In this document: positions 5,861 through 10,181 of the stretch, piece by piece
Position numbering within the stretch: position 1 is the first letter of the stretch
Layout: every line of letters starts with the position of its first letter
Source of the DNA: Pseudomonadota bacterium
GTDB lineage: Bacteria > Pseudomonadota > Gammaproteobacteria > Burkholderiales > Burkholderiaceae_F
Direction: 5' to 3'
Assembly (NCBI GenBank): GCA_021823635.1
Contig: JAKANT010000025.1
Coordinates: 1 to 10,181, forward strand
Length of the DNA stretch: 10,181 bases
Notes under the pieces: generated by a model
Database searches by the model: none
Told to the model about the DNA's origin: nothing
What the model saw: only the letters and a program-made list of their open reading frames with translations
Position numbers and translations under genes: made by a program

Positions 5861-6337
5861 ATGCCCTTCCTCTTTGACTGGCGCGGCTTCGCGGACGATG
5901 CGCTGCGCGCCGTGCTCGACCAGCTGCGCGGCACGGCCAACGCGCCCAGCGCAAACGAACCGCCGACGCCGCCGCAGGCCGGCACCTCGGATCTCGACGC
6001 CTTGCTGCCGCCGCGCATCGGCGAGGCGGTGCGCACCTTCGTCAACGACCGCTTCGGCGGCCTCGACCAGGGCGGCGTGCACGCCGCGTACGACGCTGGC
6101 GGTCACGAGGTGCGGGCGATGGTGCGGCGTGCGGCCTCGCCCGCTGCGGCGGAAGCGATGGTGGCCGGCGCGCCGCGCGGCCCGGGACACGCGGCGTGGA
6201 GCGAGGGCAGGCTGTGGTTCTACCTATCCGGCGGCTCCGTGCAGGGCGACGAAGACCCGACCTTCGGGCCCGGCGACGTCGAAGCCACCGAGCGCTTCGT
6301 CGCCGCATTTCGCGCGCAGCGCAAAGGGGTGGCCTGA
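5861..6337 (+). CDS. Hypothetical protein without signal peptide
   Basis: The 158-residue product starts at ATG 5861 behind AGGAG (5851-5855). An in-frame extension to 5783 is open but precedes this good ribosome site and reads unlike protein. There is no signal peptide; the N-terminus MPFLFDWRGFADDALRAVLDQL looks like an amphipathic helix. A Pro-rich linker (31-41) follows. Then comes a compact domain: IGEAVRTFVNDRFGG, VHAAYDAGGHEVRAMVRRA, the helix SPAAAEAMVAG, AAWSEGRLWFYLSGG and a final helix VEATERFVAAFRAQ. The helix/strand order faintly recalls the Cys-pair proteins upstream, without their Cys residues. It is the only probably cytoplasmic or peripherally membrane-bound product of the operon, so it might act as a partner or chaperone for the exported products. 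That role is speculative. Confidence 0.75.
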   Translation: MPFLFDWRGFADDALRAVLDQLRGTANAPSANEPPTPPQAGTSDLDALLPPRIGEAVRTFVNDRFGGLDQGGVHAAYDAGGHEVRAMVRRAASPAAAEAMVAGAPRGPGHAAWSEGRLWFYLSGGSVQGDEDPTFGPGDVEATERFVAAFRAQRKGVA

Positions 6338-7203
6338 TGCAGCGCCGACGTTTCGCCCTCGCCCTGGCGGCCGCTGCGATCGCGGGCTGCAGTAAACCGG
6401 AGCCACCGCCGCCACCCGCTGCGCCGCCGCCTCCGCCACCGCCGGCCGAGCGCAAGCTCGACGTCTCGCAACTGCCGCCGTTGCAGTACGCGGGCGTCGT
6501 CTTCGAGGCGAAGTCCGGCGTGATCGCGCCGGCCGGCGCGGACGCGACCGCTACGCTCGCCGTGCAGGCCACCGCGCCGTCGAAGGCCGAGGTGCCGCTC
6601 GACGGCCAGCTCACGCTCGCCTTCGCCAACGGCACGCAGCTGCGCAAGCACCTGCAGGGCTTCGGCTCGGGCCAGGTGGCCGACCTCGCCTTAAGCGGCA
6701 GCGTGCCCGCCGGCACCGCGTGGGAGGGCGCCACCCTCACCGTGAGCGAAAGCGGCAAGCCGCCGCAGACCGTGACCGTGGGCCAGCCCGCACCGGCCAC
6801 CGGCATCGCGCTCGCGCCCGGCGGCGAGGCCGTCGCCCCGAGCCGCTACCGCGACCCCGTCACCTACCGGGTGACGCAGGCCGCGCTCGAACTCGATGGC
6901 CCGCGCAGCGGCGGGTTCTTCGAGCGCGCCACCGACGGCCAGCGCTTTGCGCGCATTCGCGTCACCGTGCTCAACAAGGGCGCCAAGAACGGCGTGTCGA
7001 TCGGGCAGGAGGCGTTCGAACTGCGGGCCGACGGCCAGAGCATGAACACCGCGGTCGGCCTCTTCGCGCGCGCCATCGCCTTCAACCAGAGCGCGGACTT
7101 CGAGCTGGTCTATCGGGTCCCGGCCGACGCGCAGAAGCTCGTGCTCGTCGTCGGCGCCGATGGCAAGAAGCCGGCGCAGATCGAGTTGGCGAGGGCGCCA
7201 TGA
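6337..7203 (+). CDS. Lipoprotein with polyproline linker and DUF4352-like C-terminal domain
   Basis: The 288-residue product starts at ATG 6337, sharing one base with the previous stop (TGATG). Residues 1-17 (MQRRRFALALAAAAIAG) with Cys18 form a good lipobox (IAGC), and the RRRF suggests possible Tat export. A tether of 5 and then 7 consecutive prolines (23-36) follows. Residues 45-160 form a beta-rich domain of unknown type. Residues 172-272 resemble DUF4352-type immunoglobulin-like extracellular domains: YRVTQAALEL, a gap, FARIRVTVLNKGAKNG, FELRADGQ, FNQSADFELVYRVPADAQKLVLVV. Such domains are known from secreted and lipoproteins; the match here is by pattern only. It overlaps the next lipoprotein gene by ATGA, so the pair is probably made together and may form an envelope complex. 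Confidence 0.8.
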   Translation: MQRRRFALALAAAAIAGCSKPEPPPPPAAPPPPPPPAERKLDVSQLPPLQYAGVVFEAKSGVIAPAGADATATLAVQATAPSKAEVPLDGQLTLAFANGTQLRKHLQGFGSGQVADLALSGSVPAGTAWEGATLTVSESGKPPQTVTVGQPAPATGIALAPGGEAVAPSRYRDPVTYRVTQAALELDGPRSGGFFERATDGQRFARIRVTVLNKGAKNGVSIGQEAFELRADGQSMNTAVGLFARAIAFNQSADFELVYRVPADAQKLVLVVGADGKKPAQIELARAP

Positions 7204-8579
7204 GCGAAGCACTGCGCGCATCGCGGCGCCGGTTGCTGCTGAAAGGCGCAGCGGCCGCGCCGATCGCGGCGCTGGCCGGCTGCTCGCGCGAACAGGCCGC
7301 CGCGCCCGCAGCGAGTGTGGCGGCCGACGTGGTGCGCGCCGGCAGCGCGACCATTCCGCCATCGCTCAAGCTCACGCCGCAGACGGTCGTGATCAAGGAC
7401 GGCGCGCGGGCGTTCAAAGGCCGCGCGGCCGACCGCAAGGCGCTGCGACTGGATGCCGCCGCCGCCGAGCAGGTGAAGGCGGGCAGCGTGGTCGTGCTGT
7501 CGGACGTCGGCGTGTTCAAGGCGCAGGCCGTGCAGCGCGACGGCGGCGACCTGCTGGTGACCCCCGAAGCCTGCGCGATCACCGAGCTGATCCGCGACGG
7601 CGAAATGAGGTTCGAGGGCCTGCGGATTGCCTCCGGGCATGCGCAGGACCTGCGTGTGCAGGCCGCGCCGGCCCGGTGGTCGCCGACGCGCGTGGCACTC
7701 GATGCGCTGCTGCCCCCGGCGCATGCGGGCGAGGGGCACCGCTATAAGGGCAAGCTCGGCGAGTACGACGTCGACGCGGGCTACAGCAACACCGGCGGGC
7801 TGTTGCGCTTCGATGCCGATTTCAACCGCGACAGTCACGGCATGAAGGTCGATGTCAAGCTCGACGGCCGGCTGACGGACTTCGAGCTGGCCGGCCGCAT
7901 CGCCGTCAGCGACAACCGGCTGCGCGACCTCGGCCTGCTGCTCGACCGCATCAAGGGCGGCGTCGAGCTGACGGCCCGCGCCGGACGCGGCGCCAAGGGC
8001 GAGTACAAGGGAGAGGACATCATCGTCACGCCGATCGAGAAGAGCTGGCCGATCGTCATCGACGGCATACCCTTCCAGCTGCGGTTGAGGTGCGCGCTGC
8101 TGGTCAACGACGGCCTGACCAACGTCGATGCCTTCGTCGCGATGAAGGCCGGCGTGAAGTTCCACGCCGACCGCACGGGCTTCGACATGCGGCTGCCGGG
8201 CGAGCCCAACAAGGTCGAGCACGCCGCCGTCGGCGCACTGCAGTTCGAAGACTTCCAGTTCGAGAAGTCCGACGGCATCGGGCTGGGCCCGCAGACGCTG
8301 CTCGCGGCGTTCCAGTTTCCGCGGCTGGGCTTCGGCCTGGGGATCGAGCACGTGTTCGCCGGCAGTTTCATCGACCTCGTGACGGCCGCCAACACGACGC
8401 TCGCCGGTTCGATGGCGCCGGTGCCGTGCCGCCGTGCGCAGCTCACGCTGACGGGCTCGGTCGGCTTCGACGCCAAGTTCCTGCTGTGGGAGAAGCCGGT
8501 CAAGGTGCCGGTGTGGACCAAGGAGTTCGTGCGCGCCGTGCCGGACGTGAAGGCGTGCCAGATCGTCGCGGCGAAGTGA
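7200..8579 (+). CDS. Large RR-motif (Tat-like) lipoprotein, unknown function
   Basis: The 459-residue product is the longest exported protein here. The start at ATG 7200 overlaps the previous stop. The open frame further upstream is antisense-like shadow inside the 6337 gene. The N-terminus SRRRLLLKGAAAAPIAALAGC combines a Tat-type SRRxLLK motif with a lipobox at Cys28. Residues 60-145 contain GSVVVLSDVGVFKAQAVQRDGG followed by LLVTPEACAITELIRDGEMRFE, a small beta module. Residues 180-459 are long amphipathic strands (KVDVKLDGRLTDFELAGRI, GVELTARAGRG, PFQLRLRCALLV) rich in Gly, suggesting a beta-barrel or beta-solenoid fold. Mature Cys are at 125, 298, 410 and 453, possibly two disulfides. 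I do not recognise a family. The operon context suggests it works with the 6337 lipoprotein. Confidence 0.8.
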   Translation: MSEALRASRRRLLLKGAAAAPIAALAGCSREQAAAPAASVAADVVRAGSATIPPSLKLTPQTVVIKDGARAFKGRAADRKALRLDAAAAEQVKAGSVVVLSDVGVFKAQAVQRDGGDLLVTPEACAITELIRDGEMRFEGLRIASGHAQDLRVQAAPARWSPTRVALDALLPPAHAGEGHRYKGKLGEYDVDAGYSNTGGLLRFDADFNRDSHGMKVDVKLDGRLTDFELAGRIAVSDNRLRDLGLLLDRIKGGVELTARAGRGAKGEYKGEDIIVTPIEKSWPIVIDGIPFQLRLRCALLVNDGLTNVDAFVAMKAGVKFHADRTGFDMRLPGEPNKVEHAAVGALQFEDFQFEKSDGIGLGPQTLLAAFQFPRLGFGLGIEHVFAGSFIDLVTAANTTLAGSMAPVPCRRAQLTLTGSVGFDAKFLLWEKPVKVPVWTKEFVRAVPDVKACQIVAAK

Positions 8580-8583
8580 AACG

Positions 8584-8715
8584 GTGACCGGCGCGCTGCG
8601 AAACCCCGGCCGTCCCCTGCGTCGCCTCGGCGCGTGCGTCCTGTTGCTAGCCCTTGTCGACGTTGCCTTCGCCCAAACGGGGGCCGAGGCGCCGCCGTCC
8701 ACGCTGCCGAAATGA
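8584..8715 (+). CDS. 43-residue micro-ORF with a signal peptide
   Basis: A GTG-initiated frame starts 4 nt after the 7200 gene's stop codon. The N-terminus MTGALRNPGRPLRRLG is basic, followed by the hydrophobic core ACVLLLALVDVAFA with an AFA/Q cleavage site. The predicted mature peptide is only 13 residues, QTGAEAPPSTLPK. It matches the start of the other exported products (cut before Q, then a Pro/Ala/Thr linker) but stops before any PDW motif. It could be a secreted micropeptide, a truncated relative of the 8917 product, or chance. The ribosome site is weak (GAAGTGAAAC), so coupled translation would be needed. Confidence 0.45.
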   Translation: MTGALRNPGRPLRRLGACVLLLALVDVAFAQTGAEAPPSTLPK

Positions 8716-8797
8716 GTGCCCGAGCCGGCGCTTGCGCGCCCTGACGGCGCCGATCGCCGTCGCGCTCGCGCTGCCGCGCGAAGTTTCACGCGCTTGC

Positions 8798-8841
8798 GTA
8801 AGCCATCGGTAAGAGCGCCGGCCCTAGCGTGCGACCCATGG
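8798..8841 (+). promoter_or_regulatory. GTAAG direct-repeat promoter box, copy 3
   Basis: GTAAG occurs at 8798-8802 and 8809-8813 (inner bases CCATCG), followed by 11 nt, TAGCGTGC (8825-8832), 3 nt and CCATGG (8836-8841). The leader to ATG 8917 is long (about 80 nt) and contains a small perfect hairpin, CCTCG-GTA-CGAGG (8862-8874). It should drive 8917-9722. The region from 8716 to 8916 shows no convincing gene of its own. Confidence 0.75.
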
Positions 8842-8916
8842 CCGCGCCGCGTCCGAAGCGACCTCGGTACGAGGGGCGCGCCCGACCCGACTCACACGCT
8901 TCCAGCGGAGAAACGA

Positions 8917-9228
8917 ATGAATCGCTCACGCGCACTGATCGAGCTTGCCAGCGTTGCGCTCGCGACCGCGGGCGCCATCGCTGCAGCCATGGCACAGCAG
9001 GCGCCGGCCAAGGCGCAGCCTGACTGGAACGCCCCGGCCGCCTCGCCGCCTGGGCCGGCGAGCACGGCGGCCGGCAAGATGGCCCCGCGGGCCCTGCCTG
9101 CGGTACAGGCGGAGACGCAGCCGGCCTTCAAGATGGAGCGGTCCGGGCAGGCCGAGGCGATGAAGCAGGTGCGCAAGCGCGACGCTGCGCAGCCGGCGGC
9201 ACCGGCCGCGCGGGAGGGCGCGCGATGA
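8917..9228 (+). CDS. Small exported Pro/Ala-rich protein with PDW motif
   Basis: The 103-residue product starts at ATG 8917 behind GCGGAG (8905-8910). The signal peptide is 1-26 (ALIELASVALATAGAIAAAMA, cut before QQ). The rest is low complexity: AKAQPDWNAPAASPPGPAS (PDW 35-37), then a charged stretch AFKMERSGQAEAMKQVRKRD (residues 70-89) and an Ala-rich tail. No Cys and no folded domain are obvious, so it is probably disordered in the periplasm or outside the cell. It shares the signal, Q and PDW layout with the 4756 and 5309 products. An in-frame extension back to 8716 runs across the promoter box and is rejected. It is first in a two-gene unit and overlaps 9225 by ATGA. Confidence 0.75.
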   Translation: MNRSRALIELASVALATAGAIAAAMAQQAPAKAQPDWNAPAASPPGPASTAAGKMAPRALPAVQAETQPAFKMERSGQAEAMKQVRKRDAAQPAAPAAREGAR

Positions 9229-9722
9229 ACCCGGTCGCCAATCTGCACCGTCGCCCCACGCGCCGCCTCGCGCCGGACGGGCCTAGACGGCGGCCGCTGC
9301 GCCGCGTGCTGTGCGCGGCGGCCACGGCGCTGCTGCTCGTCATGCCTGCCGCGCAGGCGCAAGTGCTCGACATCAAGCCCGGCCACTGGAAGAAGACGAT
9401 CCGGATGGAAAAGGGCGGCAAGGTGACGATGGACCAGACGCTCGATGCCTGCATGACGCGCGAGAACCTGGACTTCCAGCAACTGCGAGACAAGTTCGGC
9501 GGCAACAAGGGGGTGTGCAAGCTCGTCGAGGAGGAGGTCACCGGCACGCGAGTGAAGATCACCATGCAGTGCATGGGCTCGACCACCCGCTCCACCACGC
9601 AGGTCAAGAGCCGCGAGCACGTGGTCGTCAACGCCACCATCGACAACGGCGGGCAGATCAGCACGTCGACCGAGGAGTGGCGGTTCGTGAAGTCGGATTG
9701 CCCGAAGCCCGCGTCGAAGTGA
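9225..9722 (+). CDS. DUF3617-like exported protein
   Basis: The 165-residue product has an unusually long Arg-rich N-terminus (1-28) before the hydrophobic core LCAAATALLLVMPAAQA, with the cut near AQA/Q46. The mature protein opens VLDIKPGHWKKTIRME, matching the typical PGxW opening of DUF3617 periplasmic proteins. LDACMTRENL follows (Cys76), then GVCKLVEEEVTGTRVKITMQC (Cys98, Cys116), HVVVNATID and a terminal SDCP (Cys159). Four Cys in this order fit two disulfides. Family function is unknown; members are small beta-rich secreted proteins. The start overlaps the stop of 8917 (ATGA), giving coupling and explaining the absence of a separate ribosome site. A shorter start inside the N-region is possible but none has better context. 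Confidence 0.8.
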   Translation: MNPVANLHRRPTRRLAPDGPRRRPLRRVLCAAATALLLVMPAAQAQVLDIKPGHWKKTIRMEKGGKVTMDQTLDACMTRENLDFQQLRDKFGGNKGVCKLVEEEVTGTRVKITMQCMGSTTRSTTQVKSREHVVVNATIDNGGQISTSTEEWRFVKSDCPKPASK

Positions 9723-9744
9723 ACCGGTGCATGCCCGCGCTGCC

Positions 9745-9797
9745 GGACGCCAGTGCGCCACGAACAAAAAGCGCCGCAGCGCCCCGAACTGGCGTCC
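9745..9797 (+). repeat. Long inverted repeat after the DUF3617-like gene
   Basis: GGACGCCAGT (9745-9754) is the exact reverse complement of ACTGGCGTCC (9788-9797). An inner GCGC (9755-9758) can also pair with GCGC (9779-9782) across a 5-nt bulge, and GCC (9742-9744) with GGC (9801-9803) outside a 3-nt bulge. The loop contains AACAAAAAG. There is no T-tract on either side. It could be a factor-dependent 3' end, a small structured RNA or a short repeat element. The rest of 9723-9943 shows no convincing gene on either strand. Confidence 0.5.
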
Positions 9798-9943
9798 TTC
9801 GGCATCTGCTGGCCCGGCGGTCGATCCTCCAGCGCGAGGGCGGTGACGCCCTGCGCAGAGTCGACAAGGGGGCCGGTTGCGCGTGCGCTGCTGACCAGAG
9901 TCTGCCGGCGACCGACCGTCGATCCGCCGCGGCGCGCTCGCCG

Positions 9944-9987
9944 GTAAGCCATCGGTAAGAGCCGGCCCCCTATGTTGCCTTCCATGC
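9944..9987 (+). promoter_or_regulatory. GTAAG direct-repeat promoter box, copy 4
   Basis: GTAAG occurs at 9944-9948 and 9955-9959 (inner bases CCATCG), then 11 nt, TATGTTGC (9971-9978), 3 nt and CCATGC (9982-9987). The -10 is the most divergent of the four and the closest to a sigma-70 TATAAT type. The leader to ATG 10024 is about 42 nt and ends in the same GGAGAAGC-CG-ATGAA start region seen before the 3810 gene. Confidence 0.75.
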
Positions 9988-10023
9988 GCGGGCTGCGCGC
10001 TGTCGACGAAGAGGAGAAGCACG

Positions 10024-10181
10024 ATGAATCGCACTGCCATCGCACTGCTCGCGATGTTGGTCACCGCGCTCGGTGGGGCCGACACGGCGTCCGCAGGCGC
10101 CCTGGAGGACGTGATGAAAATGCAGAAGAACGGCATGTGGGAGATGAAGCCGCCCGGCACCAAGGGCAAGCCGCTGCTGTT
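10024..10181 (+). CDS. Exported protein, N-terminal 52 codons (runs off the right edge)
   Basis: The start at ATG 10024 has a strong ribosome site, GAGGAGAAG (10010-10018). The signal peptide is MNRTAIALLAMLVTALGG followed by ADTASA, cut before GALEDV. The mature start continues VMKMQKNGMWEMKPPGTKGKPLL. The NGMWEMKPPG string recalls the GxWE opening of DUF3617-type proteins, so it may be a relative of the 9225 product, but too little is visible to be sure. It is controlled by the fourth GTAAG box. Confidence 0.75.
   Translation, partial: MNRTAIALLAMLVTALGGADTASAGALEDVMKMQKNGMWEMKPPGTKGKPLL

Noticed and set aside
6196..6336. In-frame upstream extension of the 6337 lipoprotein
   Set aside because: It overlaps the 5861 gene, is Arg-rich, and would remove the lipobox signal from the N-terminus.
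8716..8916. In-frame upstream extension of the 8917 gene
   Set aside because: It passes through the third GTAAG promoter box, and the signal peptide only makes sense starting at 8917.
9753..9947. 64-codon + strand frame in the gap before the last gene
   Set aside because: It overlaps the inverted repeat and the promoter box, has no ribosome site and looks non-coding.
2858..9987. The four GTAAG boxes as a CRISPR array or transposon ends
   Set aside because: The copies are kilobases or hundreds of bases apart, all in one orientation, each just upstream of a start codon with -10-like spacing, and have no spacers or flanking duplications.
2645..10045. Recurring L-P-(M/L)-A-Y-like peptide in several minus-strand frames
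   Set aside because: This is just the reverse-strand translation of the GTAAG promoter box, not a protein motif.

Overview
The window is very GC-rich and densely coding. Almost every gene is on the + strand. Lipoprotein and Sec/Tat-type signal peptides, a DUF3617-like periplasmic protein and an IS5-type transposase start point to a Gram-negative bacterium, most likely a beta- or gamma-proteobacterium of the Burkholderiales/Xanthomonadales kind. Genus cannot be told from the sequence alone.

Layout. Bases 1-103 are the end of an IS5-family insertion sequence on the - strand: the first 12 codons of its transposase plus its terminal sequence, abutting a CTAG target. A hairpin and a possible 21-codon leader ORF follow, then a small lipoprotein gene (317-820). 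Next is the only regulator, a 627-residue TPR protein with a C-terminal winged-helix/BTAD domain of the SARP/MalT-associated type (909-2792). The remaining 7.4 kb is an island of small, mostly exported proteins of unknown function. It holds three Cys-pair paralogues (2921, 3810, 4292), a Pro/Ala-rich protein with three ALEAxG(F/L)G repeats (4756), an exported protein with a PDW motif (5309), a leaderless-looking protein (5861), two RR-motif lipoproteins (6337, 7200), a 43-residue micro-ORF with a signal peptide (8584), a PDW-type exported protein (8917), a DUF3617-like protein (9225) and the start of another exported protein (10024).

The main finding is a repeated promoter-like element, present four times on the + strand (2858, 3747, 8798, 9944) and each time just upstream of a transcription unit of exported proteins. 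Its layout is rigid: GTAAG, 6 nt, GTAAG, 11 nt, TAGCGTGC-like -10, 3 nt, CCAT. Two 5-mers one helical turn apart (11-bp period) placed just upstream of a -10 is the arrangement known for SARP regulators, and a SARP-type winged-helix protein is encoded immediately upstream of the first copy. The inference is that 909-2792 encodes the activator of this exported-protein regulon. This is not proven by the sequence.

The units implied are: 2921-3469 alone; 3810 through about 8715 as one long operon with several ATGA or TGATG stop/start overlaps; 8917-9722; and 10024 onward. No tRNA, rRNA or CRISPR array was seen, and there are no convincing intrinsic terminators with T-tracts.
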